DNA of 12,981 bases from CAZSNT01 sp964607765 (GTDB taxonomy: Bacteria > Verrucomicrobiota > Lentisphaeria > Oligosphaerales > JABHEG01), in the NCBI GenBank assembly GCA_964607765.1, contig CAZSNT010000230.1, positions 1 through 12,981 on the forward strand, given 5' to 3'. Below the pieces are notes generated by a model, which had not been told where the DNA came from, ran no database searches, and saw only the letters and a program-made list of their open reading frames with translations. Shown here piece after piece: positions 1 through 8,653 of this stretch. Both the position numbers and the translations under genes were made by a program. Position 1 is the stretch's first letter, and each line of letters starts with the position of its first letter.

Positions 1-72
1 AGCTCTGCGTTGGAAGCACAGCTTGTATCTGCCTCACGTAACTGAGGGGTTACATCCGCTCTTCTCACGCAT

Positions 73-101
73 TCGACACCGCCCCCGACGTGAGTTATAC
101 T
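73..101 (+). promoter_or_regulatory. Sigma70-like promoter of the dehydratase-lpxA-serS operon
   Basis: A -35 box TCGACA (73-78, one mismatch to TTGACA) and a -10 box TATACT (96-101, one mismatch to TATAAT) are separated by the optimal 17 bases. Transcription would start near 108 and leave a leader of about 57 bases before the ATG at 165. No other convincing promoter is visible before the genes that follow, so this one probably drives the whole cluster. Inferred from consensus match only. Confidence 0.6.
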
Positions 102-164
102 AACGCTTCCTTTTCCGGTGTCGTTTCCCTGTAACAGAGCACGTGGCAACTGAGGGATTAATCC

Positions 165-1100
165 ATGAGCGAACTCCTGACCTTCACAGACATTCTCGAG
201 CTCATTCCCGAACGGGCGCCACTGGTCATGCTCGACCGCCTCCGGATTGAGGACGGCGCTGAGACAGCGACCGGTGTGAAGTGCGTGACCATGGAAGAGG
301 CCTTCTTCCCGGGGCACTTCCCTGGCGGCCCCATTATGCCCGGCGTGCTGCAAGTAGCCGGTATGGCTCAGGCAGGCGGCGTCCTCCTCAAGCGCCGCCT
401 GAACGCTTCTGACGATGCACTGGTCTGCATTAAGTCGATCAGCCGCGTCAAGTTCCGCAAGCCTGTCCTGCCCGGCAACCTGCTGCAGACCGACGTGGAG
501 TTGACGGAGGCGACGGATGCAGGTGCACAGGTCAAGGCGAAAGTGAGCGCCAACGGCCAGGTTGCCAGTCAAGGCACACTGGACCTGGTGTTCGCCGATC
601 CCGGCGCCGTGCCCGGCCCGGTCACGGACCTCGCTCCCGCACTGCACGGTGGACTCGACAGCAACGCGGAAGGCATTTTCGAAACGACGAGCATCGCCGA
701 CATGATCCCTCACCGCTTCCCGTTCCTGCTGATCGACCGAATCCTGGCCATGGATCTGGATGCGGGGCACGTGGTGGGGTTGAAGAACGTCTCGGGCAAC
801 GCGGCACTGTCCGCCATGATCACCGTTCCGGTGTTCCCCGGCTACCTGCAGGCCGAGGCCGCTGCACAGGCAGCCTGCGCCGTGGCGCTGTCGATCCCCG
901 GCAACGAGGAGAAGCTCGGCTACTTCATGTCGATCGACAAAGCGGTTTTCCACGCGCCGGTCGTGCCGGGTGACCAGTTGCTGATGGATCTGGCGCTGAA
1001 CGACCGCGGCCGCTTCGGCATTGCGGAGGGCTCGCTGTACGTGGGTGACCGTGTGGTCACGGAAGTCGTTATGAAATTCGCCCTCGTGGATCGCGAGTAG
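165..1100 (+). CDS. FabZ-like (3R)-hydroxyacyl-ACP dehydratase, fused double hot-dog
   Basis: FabZ removes water from (3R)-hydroxyacyl-ACP in type II fatty acid synthesis and competes with LpxA for the same substrate. The 311 residues are two hot-dog repeats (about 5-145 and 172-310), whereas ordinary FabZ is a single domain of about 150 residues that dimerises. Repeat 1 has the GHFPGGPIMPG loop with the catalytic His at 51, but the residue 14 further on, normally Glu, is Ala65. Repeat 2 has QAEAAAQ with the Glu at 231, but the matching His position is Ala217. In FabZ dimers the His and Glu of one site come from different subunits, so the two repeats could form one composite active site. Start chosen for GAGGG at 152-156, eight bases upstream. 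lpxA follows after 12 bases. The family is clear; the exact in vivo substrate is not, so I give no gene symbol. Confidence 0.88.
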   Translation: MSELLTFTDILELIPERAPLVMLDRLRIEDGAETATGVKCVTMEEAFFPGHFPGGPIMPGVLQVAGMAQAGGVLLKRRLNASDDALVCIKSISRVKFRKPVLPGNLLQTDVELTEATDAGAQVKAKVSANGQVASQGTLDLVFADPGAVPGPVTDLAPALHGGLDSNAEGIFETTSIADMIPHRFPFLLIDRILAMDLDAGHVVGLKNVSGNAALSAMITVPVFPGYLQAEAAAQAACAVALSIPGNEEKLGYFMSIDKAVFHAPVVPGDQLLMDLALNDRGRFGIAEGSLYVGDRVVTEVVMKFALVDRE

Positions 1101-1112
1101 GGAGTCAGCAGC

Positions 1113-1907
1113 GTGTCGGCAGAGATTCATCAGACAGCCATTATCGCCCCGGGCGCGGAGATCGGCCCGGACTGTGTTATCGGCCCTTACAGTGTCGTGG
1201 GCCCGAACGTCCGCCTCGGCGCCGGAACGCGCCTGCACGAGCACGTGGTCGTGGACGGACACACCACGCTCGGCACCGAGTGCGAGGTCTTTTCGTTCGC
1301 CTGCGTCGGCAAGCAGACCCAGGATCTGAAATACAAGAACGAAGTGAGTTACGTCGAGATCGGCGACCGCACGACGCTGCGCGAATACGTCACTGTCAAC
1401 GCGGCCACGGCGGAGGGCGCCCGCACAGTGGTCGGCAATGACTGCCACATCCTGGCCTACAGCCACATTGCCCACGAGTGCCGGCTGGGCAGCGGCATCA
1501 TCATGAGCAACGGGACACAGCTGGCCGGCCACGTGGAGATTGAGGACCATGTTGTCTTCGGCGGCCTGGGCGGTGTGCACCAATTCGTGCGCATCGGCCG
1601 CATGTCCATGATCAGCGCCACGGCAAAAGTCGTCCAGGACATCGTCCCCTACTGCCTTGCGGACGGCAATCCGGCCCTGCCCGCGACGGTCAACCGCATC
1701 GGTCTCCAGCGTCACGGCGCGTCCAATGACACGATTCGGGCTGTGGGCCGCGCCTACAAGATTCTGTTTCGAGGCAATCTCAAACTGGAAGACGCCCTTG
1801 CACAGCTGCGGGAGACGTTCCCCGATTGTGCCGAGGTGCAGCACATGACAGAGTTCGCTGCGAGTTCTGAGCGTGGGCTGGCACGCCCCAAATCAGCCAA
1901 ATCCTGA
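1113..1907 (+). CDS. lpxA: Acyl-ACP--UDP-N-acetylglucosamine O-acyltransferase
   Basis: LpxA performs the first step of lipid A synthesis, moving a 3-hydroxyacyl chain from ACP to the 3-OH of UDP-GlcNAc in the cytoplasm. The protein is 264 residues (E. coli 262). It starts with hexapeptide repeats of the left-handed beta helix (IIAPGAEIGPDCVIGPYSVV and so on) and ends in a helical domain. The catalytic base is His121 in SHIAHE, equivalent to E. coli His125. By counting from that residue, Ala169 sits where E. coli has Gly173, the acyl-chain ruler, so acyl preference may differ. It uses GTG as start, with GGAG at 1101-1104 eight bases upstream. ATG is absent nearby, and the GTG start gives a normal N-terminus. 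The preceding dehydratase gene is a usual partner of lpxA. Confidence 0.95.
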   Translation: MSAEIHQTAIIAPGAEIGPDCVIGPYSVVGPNVRLGAGTRLHEHVVVDGHTTLGTECEVFSFACVGKQTQDLKYKNEVSYVEIGDRTTLREYVTVNAATAEGARTVVGNDCHILAYSHIAHECRLGSGIIMSNGTQLAGHVEIEDHVVFGGLGGVHQFVRIGRMSMISATAKVVQDIVPYCLADGNPALPATVNRIGLQRHGASNDTIRAVGRAYKILFRGNLKLEDALAQLRETFPDCAEVQHMTEFAASSERGLARPKSAKS

Positions 1908-1932
1908 CACAACCACGACCGGGAACTGAACG

Positions 1933-3180
1933 ATGATCGACATCCGCGCTTTGAGAGAAGATCCTGAAGCCGTCAAGCGCAACTGCCTGCGCCGCGGCTG
2001 TGATGTGGACATAGATGCTCTGGTAGCCGCTGACTCGGACTACCTCGCCGTCACGCGGGAGGTGGAAGACATGCGCGCGTTGCGCAACCGCCTCAGCAAA
2101 GAGTGCAGAGACAATCCGGACGCGCGCGTGCAGGTTCGCGAACTCAAGCAGCAGATCGCCGCCAAGGAATCGCGCCAGACCGAGCTCCGGACGCAGGCGG
2201 ACGAAATGCTGGCCTGGCTGCCGAACTTCCTGGCCGAGGACGTCCCGGACGGCGTGGATGACAAGGCCAACGCGGCGATCCGGTTCTGGGGCGACATGCC
2301 GGAATTCGATTTCGAGCCCCTCGACCACCAGAGCCTCGGCGAGAAGCTGGGCATTATCGACACGGCGCGCGGCGCAAAGGTCGCCCAGCGCGGCTTCTAT
2401 TTCTGGGTCGGCAAAGGCGCGCAACTGGCCAATGCCATGTTCTTCTGGGCGCAGAAGGTGCTCGCCGAGCGAGGCTTCACCGTGTTCGTAACGCCCTGCG
2501 CAGCAAAGGAACGGACCTTGTTCGGGACAGGGTACCTACCGTTCTTCGCCGACCAGACGTACCAGCTCGACGGCGAGGATCTGGCCCTGATCGGCACCTC
2601 GGAGCAGACGCTGGTCGGCTACCACGCAGATGAAGTGCTCAATGCCGACTCGCTGCCGCGCTGCTACACAGCCTACAGCCCCTGTTTCCGCACGGAAGCC
2701 GGATCCTGGGGCAAGGAAGTGCGCGGGATTTTCCGAGTGCACCAGTTCCAGAAGGTCGAGCAGATTGTGTTCTGTCTGCCCGAGGACTCGCCCAAGTACC
2801 ACGACATGTGCCAGGACAACGAAGAATACATGCTGCAGCAGCTCGGCATCAACTACCGCGTGGTGAATGTCTGTGTCGGTGACATGGGTGCGCCGGGGTA
2901 CAAGAAATACGACGTGGAAGCGTGGTTCGCCGGTTACGGCGGCTACCGCGAGGTGACCTCGAACACGAACCTGACCGACTTCCAAACCCGGCGGCTGGGA
3001 GTGCGCTTCAAGGACACGGACGGCCGCAAGGGCTTCGTCCACACGATCTCCGCGACGGGTGTCACGGACCGCGTGGTCTGTGCCATCCTCGAGAACTGCC
3101 AGCAGGCGGACGGCAGCGTTGTCGTCCCGGAAGTGCTGCGGCCCTTCACAGGCTTTGAGGTCATAACGCCCGACAACTGA
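1933..3180 (+). CDS. serS: Seryl-tRNA synthetase (class II), divergent
   Basis: Charges tRNA-Ser with serine in the cytoplasm. The 415 residues begin with the charged helical tRNA-binding arm (about 28-95, coiled coil), followed by the class II catalytic core. Recognisable signatures are GEKLGIIDTARGAKV (136-150), the serine-binding TSE loop (222-224), motif 2 YTAYSPCFRTEAG with Arg253 (245-257), and YREVTSNTNLTDFQTRR (338-354). Motif 3 is unusual: TISATGVTDR (371-380) stands where most bacterial enzymes have TLNGSGLAVGR, so it is one residue shorter and lacks the NGS part, but the motif Arg (380) and AILEN remain. GGGAA at 1921-1925 lies seven bases before the ATG. Probably a working but divergent SerRS, as all other binding motifs are kept. 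Confidence 0.93.
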   Translation: MIDIRALREDPEAVKRNCLRRGCDVDIDALVAADSDYLAVTREVEDMRALRNRLSKECRDNPDARVQVRELKQQIAAKESRQTELRTQADEMLAWLPNFLAEDVPDGVDDKANAAIRFWGDMPEFDFEPLDHQSLGEKLGIIDTARGAKVAQRGFYFWVGKGAQLANAMFFWAQKVLAERGFTVFVTPCAAKERTLFGTGYLPFFADQTYQLDGEDLALIGTSEQTLVGYHADEVLNADSLPRCYTAYSPCFRTEAGSWGKEVRGIFRVHQFQKVEQIVFCLPEDSPKYHDMCQDNEEYMLQQLGINYRVVNVCVGDMGAPGYKKYDVEAWFAGYGGYREVTSNTNLTDFQTRRLGVRFKDTDGRKGFVHTISATGVTDRVVCAILENCQQADGSVVVPEVLRPFTGFEVITPDN

Positions 3181-4469
3181 TGAGCGCTGTCAAGATCCAC
3201 ATTGCCGGCGACCAGCGGTTCGAGTGCATCCAGTGCGGAAGCTGCTGCCGACGCTGGCATGTTGCCCTGCCCGATCCCGAACTGCGCAAGTTGCGACGCA
3301 CGGTCCGCGACCACGCCATCCCCGACGTGCCTGTGGACCCGACCACACGCATCAACGGCCACCCCTACATTGCTCACCGCAACAACGGTGACTGTGTCTT
3401 CCTGGAGCCGGAGACCAATCTCTGTCGCCTTCACAAACAGGCGGGAGAAGCGGCCAAGCCGGTCGGCTGCCGCGTTTACCCGCTCAACATCGCGTCCACC
3501 TACTGGGGCGAAGTCTCGGTGACCGCCCGCATGGACTGCCCCGCCGTGCAGCAGAACAGAGGCGCGCCGCTGCACACCATGCGGTCCACCATCCGCGAGT
3601 ATGTCGAGGAACTCGGCACTCGCGGCGGGTTGGACGACGAGACAACCAACGGACTCAGCCCCGAGGCCGTGCGCCTGATCGTAGACGCGCTGCGCCGCAT
3701 CACGATGCCGACGGACGACGCCCCCTGCACGACGAGCCGCCGGGCATTGACGCTCTTCTTCGTGATCAAGCGACTCAAACAGCTCGGCACGGCATTCCTC
3801 AACGACACATCCACCCTCGCCGAGGTGCTGCCATCGCTCGTGGAACGGGCACGCGAAACGGCTGCCACGCGCTGCAGAAAGAACGTACGAGTGTTTTCCC
3901 GGGCCGTGTTTCGGCAATGGCTCGCAGCCTACTTGCGTCGTGACGAGGAAGCGATCATGAAGGGCATGGGAACACGCATCGCCAGGACCTGCGCACTGGC
4001 CGGCATCCTCGTCGGCAGAAGCTCGTTCCGCAGGCTGGGCACTGAGCATCCTCGGATCCCTGTCGCCGAGGCTGCGCTGTTCCCCGGCGTCGGCCCGCAA
4101 TCCACAGTGCCGAAACAGGCGCCGTCGGCAACAGATGACGCCGACACGTGGGACTGCTACTGGCGCATGGTGCGGGCACGCCTCGAGACACTGCAGTTCT
4201 TCGGTGTCTCCTACTACGGGTCGTACCTGTTCACCGGGCTGCGCGCCCTGGCGCAGACTTACCCCCTCGTGCTCGCCGCGGCACGCTGCCACGCACGGGA
4301 CCGCGGCCTCGATGCCGTCGATGCAGAGGCCGTGCGCTACGCGGTCGGCGCCATCGATCACAGCTTCGGGAGATCCCGGTTCCTGCAGATGTTCCTCTGG
4401 CGCCAGGTCGAGGAGTTCTTTGGCGGCACACGCTACCACCCGCTCCTGCGCGGGCTGGGATGGCAATGA
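3180..4469 (+). CDS. YkgJ-family cysteine-cluster protein with long C-terminal extension
   Basis: The first 125 residues match the YkgJ/zinc- or iron-chelating cluster family: CIQCGSCC (Cys16, 19, 22, 23), CVFLE (Cys72), CRLH (Cys82), KPVGCRVYPL (Cys97) and a further Cys120. The family is thought to bind a metal or Fe-S centre; no reaction is established that I can name. Typical members are about 100-250 residues, whereas this one has 429. The last 300 residues are mostly helical-looking and Arg/Leu-rich with no domain I recognise. Its ATG shares one base with the serS stop (TGATG), so translation is probably coupled to serS. No signal peptide or membrane segment is evident. The function of the extension is unknown. 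Confidence 0.75.
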   Translation: MSAVKIHIAGDQRFECIQCGSCCRRWHVALPDPELRKLRRTVRDHAIPDVPVDPTTRINGHPYIAHRNNGDCVFLEPETNLCRLHKQAGEAAKPVGCRVYPLNIASTYWGEVSVTARMDCPAVQQNRGAPLHTMRSTIREYVEELGTRGGLDDETTNGLSPEAVRLIVDALRRITMPTDDAPCTTSRRALTLFFVIKRLKQLGTAFLNDTSTLAEVLPSLVERARETAATRCRKNVRVFSRAVFRQWLAAYLRRDEEAIMKGMGTRIARTCALAGILVGRSSFRRLGTEHPRIPVAEAALFPGVGPQSTVPKQAPSATDDADTWDCYWRMVRARLETLQFFGVSYYGSYLFTGLRALAQTYPLVLAAARCHARDRGLDAVDAEAVRYAVGAIDHSFGRSRFLQMFLWRQVEEFFGGTRYHPLLRGLGWQ

Positions 4470-4470
4470 T

Positions 4471-4492
4471 AACGCCAGCGTCGAATGGCGTT
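4471..4492 (+). terminator. Hairpin just after the YkgJ-like gene, possible weak terminator
   Basis: AACGCCA (4471-4477) and TGGCGTT (4486-4492) form a perfect 7-bp stem with an 8-base loop, starting one base after the stop codon. There is no T-run after it, so it may stabilise the mRNA end or act with Rho rather than terminate on its own. Confidence 0.3.
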
Positions 4493-4604
4493 CACCTAAG
4501 CCGTGAAACGACCCCCACGCCTCGTGCGGTGAATCGCCGTAAACGTAACGCGACGCTCCGTGGTCGCGAGATACACGCCACAGCATGATCTCTCCGCCGC
4601 GGGC

Positions 4605-4635
4605 TTGACATTCGCGCTTGAGACTCGACCATAGT
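4605..4635 (+). promoter_or_regulatory. Candidate promoter of recC
   Basis: A perfect -35 box TTGACA lies at 4605-4610. The best -10 candidate is CATAGT (4630-4635), four of six matches at a long 19-base spacing. It lies only four bases before the recC ATG, so transcripts would have almost no leader, and indeed no clear ribosome binding site precedes the ATG. Weak, but the -35 is exact. Confidence 0.3.
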
Positions 4636-4639
4636 CCAC

Positions 4640-7600
4640 ATGCCGATCCGTATCGCTTTTGCCACAGATTCGGAACGCCTTGCCCAGGCGCTCGGGGAAG
4701 ATCTCTGCCGGCACCGGGCAGAGCGGCGCGATCCATTCCTTTCCCAGCGCATTCTGGTCCCCAACGCCAATGTGCGGCACTGGCTCGAGCTGCAGGTCGC
4801 CCGGCACAACAGCGTGGCTATTGATCTGGATTTCGATTTCCTCGAAACCGGGCTCTGGGCCGCACTGCGACGGCTGGATTCGAACATCAGGGACAGGGGT
4901 GTGCCGGTACAGTTCATGGACCGCGCGCTGCTGCAGCTCCTGATTCTCTTCCAGCTGCGCCGGAACGCAGCCGACGCCGATGCACCACCCCAGGCTTTCG
5001 CCCGCTATCTGACCGGCGAGACCGGTGCGGTAGCTACGCGCAAGCAGTGGCAGCTGGCAGAACGCCTTGCCGGGCTGCTTTCAGAATACGAATACAACCG
5101 ACCTGACTGGCTGCGGCAGTGGCGTGACGGCGGCAGCGTGTCGATCGGCACGGCATCACCGGCCGCCACGGAGCAGCTCACGGCACAGAACGCGTTGTAT
5201 CGCAGCATTTTCGGCCAAGGCGGGTTGCGGGACCGATTGGCCGAAGCCTGCGGCACGCGCTATCTGACGCTGTCCGAGTACGCCGCCGAGGTCACGGGGC
5301 CCGAACAGGCGGCCGGGCTTCTTCCTGTCGCCGGCGACGTGCTGCACATCTTCGGTATGTCGCAGCTGTCCGCTTTCCACACCGAGCTGCTCTTCCAGCT
5401 TGCCCGCGCCATCGACATACGGCTCTACCACTTTACCGTGTGCAGCGAGTTTTGGGAGGATGTCGAGTCGCTCTCCGAGGAACGGCGACGTCGCGTTCGG
5501 GAGGAGGATTTTGCCCGCGTTCGCCAAGCCCCGCTTGTCACCACCGACGAGGGCTGCGAGATCGATGTGGCGGCGCTGGAGAACCGGTTGCTGCAGACCT
5601 GGGGCAGATGCGGTCGGGAGGCCCTCCGCCTGCTGAGCGAGTACGAAGAGCGCTACCAGCAGCTGACCCCGTGCATCGGCGACTGGCTGTTTGACGAGCA
5701 CGAGGCCGGGAGCGCACCGGAGGACAGCCGTTCAGAGACTGTTCTCAGTACACTTCAGCAGCAGATCCGCCAACGCCGCACCGGCACGCCCGGGCAGCAT
5801 CCTGACTGCTCGCTGCAGATTGTGGGGTGCCCGTCCGCCCGCCGGGAAGTCGAGATGGTGCTCAACAGCATCATCTCGAACCTGCGCGACGACCCCATGC
5901 TCAAGCTGACCGACATCGCCGTGCTCGTCCCGGACATGCGCACGTACAAGCCGCTGTTCGAGCTCGTATTCGACGGCGACGGCCGCGTCCCCTGGAATCT
6001 CGTCGACAGCAACGCGGCACACGACAGCGTGTTCGGCCAGGCGTTGTTGGGGCTGCTGGAGCTCGCCAACGGCGAGTTCACGCGCAAACAGGTTTTTGCG
6101 GTGCTGTTGAATCCCTGCTTCATAGCGGGGACAGGCGTTGCCCGGCCCCAGGTCATGCAGTGGCTCGAGTGGGCGGACAGGCTTCACGTGTTCCGGGCGG
6201 GCAGGCAGCAGCAGCACAGCACAGGCGACACGCCGCCGCAATGTGAGCCGTTCAGCTGGCGACAGGCTCTGCGACGACTGCGGTTCGGCCGCATCATGGA
6301 ATGCGACACGGACGTGCGCGACAATGCGCTGCGGCACTTCCACGACCTGGTGCCGTACGCCGACATGGCGTCGGGTGATGCCGGCGAGGTCGGGCGGTTC
6401 GCCGCAGTCGTCGGGAGGCTGTTCAGCGCCGTTGCGCCGCTGGCGGAAGCCAGGCTGACCGTCGCGCAGTGGGGCCGGCAGCTGCACGGGCTCTGCGACG
6501 AGTTCCTTGCCATCCCCGCCGAGCGCGCCGCGGAAGCGCGGGTGCAGCAGACGCTGTTCCGTGGTCTGGGTGGGCTGGCGCGTGTCGACCGGGTAGCCGA
6601 TCTGGATGCGACTGTGGAGCTGTCACTGCTCAAGGAGATGGTGCAGTCGCTGTTGGTCGGCATCCCGAGCCATCGCGGCCGCTACCTGTCGCACGGCGTA
6701 TCGCTCGCATCGCTGCGCCCGATGCGCCCAATCCCCTTCAGAGTGGCGTTCGTGCTTGGGCTGGGTGAGGGCAACTTCCCGGGCGTGAGCGACCCGTCAA
6801 CACTGGACCTCAGACGCTACAAGCGCCGCATCGGCGATGTCACTCAAGCGGATGCGAACCGTTATCTGTTCCTCGAGACACTCATGACTACACGCCGCAA
6901 GCTTACTCTCAGCTACGTGTGCGCCGACCTGCAAAAGGAAGAGGAACGCCTCCCCTGCTCCGTGATCAAACAGCTGGCCTCGTTCCTCGACCAGTCCATT
7001 CTCCTCTCTGCCCAACCGACCGTGGAACTGCCGCTGAAAGGCAGCAGCCTCCGCTATCTGCAGGAACATGTGACGGGCTCGGAACCGCCTCGCCCATTCA
7101 CCGACGTGATCACGAATTTCACCGTTTCGGACCGACTGCTGTCCTTCATTGCATTGAGGCAAGCTGCCGCGACCGACGCTGCGTCAGTTTCGGACACGAC
7201 CGCGCGAGAGTACCTCGATTCGGCGAATGCGATTGTCGACAGGTACAGCAACCGGCTCCGTCTGGACGTCTCCGAACCCCCGTCCGCCCCGGCAGCGTCT
7301 TCTTGCGAAACAGTCGGCGTCTCGCTGTCCGAGCTGGCCCGGTTCCTGCATAATCCCCTTGAGGCGTCGCTGCGTCGACACCACCGGCTCGTGGAGGAAC
7401 GGGAGGACGTTCGTGCCCTCGCCGAAGACGAGCCCTTCTTCTCCGGTTTCCCCCTGGACTGGAGCTTGGTCAACGGCACGCTGCTGCACTTTGTGGCCAC
7501 GGAAAGCCTCAGTGCCGCGCTCAGCATGCTGGAGCAGATTCACGCACATGCGGCACGGTGTTCCGAGGCCCCGGCCGGCGCCTTCGGCGCGCTCGACGTA

Positions 7601-8392
7601 CAGCGCTTCGCCGAGGAGATCCGGCAGCGTGTGGAGGGTGGCGGCGCCGTCAAGCAGGGCTTGGCGACGCTCTGTGAGACCTACCACGCACTGCGCTGCT
7701 GCCAGCCGGTCCGCATGAGCGCCGAGGAGTGCGCAGCGGAAGCAGTCGTGGTGCCCCCGTTGCTGCTGACTGTTGATGATGGACAGGGCAACAACCGGTC
7801 GATCGAACTGACCGGGAGCCTGCCCCTCGGCTGGTGCGATGACGACGGACTGCTCCGCGCCACACTTGCCGTCTGCTCAACGGGCACGCTGACCAAGTCC
7901 CAACCGAACCGTTACCAGCTCGAGCCGTTCCTGTTCATGCTCGGGCTCACAGCCAATCGCCTGCTGCCGGCCGGCGCCCCTTTCACCGTTCAGGTTGCGT
8001 TCCGCAAAGGCATACTGGCTCGCGACTACACAGTCCCCGACGCGCAGACAAGCCGGCTCTGGCTGTCCGAGCTGACGCAGGCGTTCCTGTTCAGCAGCCC
8101 TTACGATCTGCTGCCCATGCCCGTCATCGCCTCGCTCGCCCGGCACGGCGCGGCCGGGGCGCCCTGGGATTCGGTCCACGACACCGTGCCCGGACCGCAA
8201 CTGGAGAGCGTGGCTGCGGACTACGCACAGCTGCTGGACGAAGCCGTGCGCGACGCTGCATCGGGCAGTTTCTCCAGCTACCGGCAGCCGGAGCTGATCC
8301 GGTTGCTCGATCCCAGCGTGCCCGCGAACGCATTCTGGAAAGTCAGGCACCGCTTCCGGCCCCTGTTCCAAGGCGATTTCGTGCCAAGGTGA
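4640..8392 (+). CDS. recC: Exodeoxyribonuclease V gamma subunit RecC
   Basis: RecC is the Chi-recognising scaffold of the RecBCD helicase-nuclease, which processes double-strand breaks for RecA loading. Family segments occur in order: the helicase-like N-terminus with VPNANVRHWLELQVA (about 40-54), HIFGMSQL (about 236), CPSARREVEMVL followed by DIAVLVPD (about 397-433), SLRPMRPIPFR and LGLGEGNFPG (about 690-715), and DANRYLFLETL (about 740). The inactive nuclease-like C-terminal domain includes SLSELARFLHNPLEASLRRH (about 895-914). At 1250 residues it is longer than E. coli RecC (about 1120). It appears complete, ending with its own stop. The usual partners recB and recD are not found downstream: 400 non-coding bases and mobile DNA follow instead. 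The ATG at 4640 was chosen because the N-terminal strand RIAFATDSERL matches the family start; no strong ribosome binding site is seen. Confidence 0.92.
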   Translation: MPIRIAFATDSERLAQALGEDLCRHRAERRDPFLSQRILVPNANVRHWLELQVARHNSVAIDLDFDFLETGLWAALRRLDSNIRDRGVPVQFMDRALLQLLILFQLRRNAADADAPPQAFARYLTGETGAVATRKQWQLAERLAGLLSEYEYNRPDWLRQWRDGGSVSIGTASPAATEQLTAQNALYRSIFGQGGLRDRLAEACGTRYLTLSEYAAEVTGPEQAAGLLPVAGDVLHIFGMSQLSAFHTELLFQLARAIDIRLYHFTVCSEFWEDVESLSEERRRRVREEDFARVRQAPLVTTDEGCEIDVAALENRLLQTWGRCGREALRLLSEYEERYQQLTPCIGDWLFDEHEAGSAPEDSRSETVLSTLQQQIRQRRTGTPGQHPDCSLQIVGCPSARREVEMVLNSIISNLRDDPMLKLTDIAVLVPDMRTYKPLFELVFDGDGRVPWNLVDSNAAHDSVFGQALLGLLELANGEFTRKQVFAVLLNPCFIAGTGVARPQVMQWLEWADRLHVFRAGRQQQHSTGDTPPQCEPFSWRQALRRLRFGRIMECDTDVRDNALRHFHDLVPYADMASGDAGEVGRFAAVVGRLFSAVAPLAEARLTVAQWGRQLHGLCDEFLAIPAERAAEARVQQTLFRGLGGLARVDRVADLDATVELSLLKEMVQSLLVGIPSHRGRYLSHGVSLASLRPMRPIPFRVAFVLGLGEGNFPGVSDPSTLDLRRYKRRIGDVTQADANRYLFLETLMTTRRKLTLSYVCADLQKEEERLPCSVIKQLASFLDQSILLSAQPTVELPLKGSSLRYLQEHVTGSEPPRPFTDVITNFTVSDRLLSFIALRQAAATDAASVSDTTAREYLDSANAIVDRYSNRLRLDVSEPPSAPAASSCETVGVSLSELARFLHNPLEASLRRHHRLVEEREDVRALAEDEPFFSGFPLDWSLVNGTLLHFVATESLSAALSMLEQIHAHAARCSEAPAGAFGALDVQRFAEEIRQRVEGGGAVKQGLATLCETYHALRCCQPVRMSAEECAAEAVVVPPLLLTVDDGQGNNRSIELTGSLPLGWCDDDGLLRATLAVCSTGTLTKSQPNRYQLEPFLFMLGLTANRLLPAGAPFTVQVAFRKGILARDYTVPDAQTSRLWLSELTQAFLFSSPYDLLPMPVIASLARHGAAGAPWDSVHDTVPGPQLESVAADYAQLLDEAVRDAASGSFSSYRQPELIRLLDPSVPANAFWKVRHRFRPLFQGDFVPR

Positions 8393-8653
8393 GGACGCCG
8401 CGTTGCGAGTCCGCGTGGGAGCCAAGAGCAAGACGGAGGCCGGCAACCCCCATCCGGAATCTCGATCATGTCATGATACCCAATATTGTCTATCATCCCT
8501 CCCTGCCAACTATGCAACACACAGATCGCAGCACAAGCCGCTTGTCAAGTAGGGCGAAGAGTGCTATACGTGCAAAGGGGCAGTCAGATTTCCCGTCAGC
8601 CGCACACGCCAGCCCCTCCAGACGGGATGATATCCAAAATCGTAGAATCACTT
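8393..8653. other. Non-coding stretch between recC and the recombinase unit
   Basis: No supportable gene on either strand. The base composition is visibly more AT-rich than in recC from about 8460 on. Small symmetries are present: ATCATG-T-CATGAT (8465-8477) and TCCCGTC/GACGGGA (8591-8597 and 8621-8627, 23-base loop). This may be the old recC downstream region, remains of a cassette, or the left flank of the mobile unit. No attC-type structure ending at 8654 could be built. Confidence 0.5.

Noticed and set aside
2943..4736. Long minus-strand open frame (597 codons)
   Set aside because: It lies antisense to serS and the YkgJ-like gene, both supported by motifs; long antisense frames are common in GC-rich DNA.
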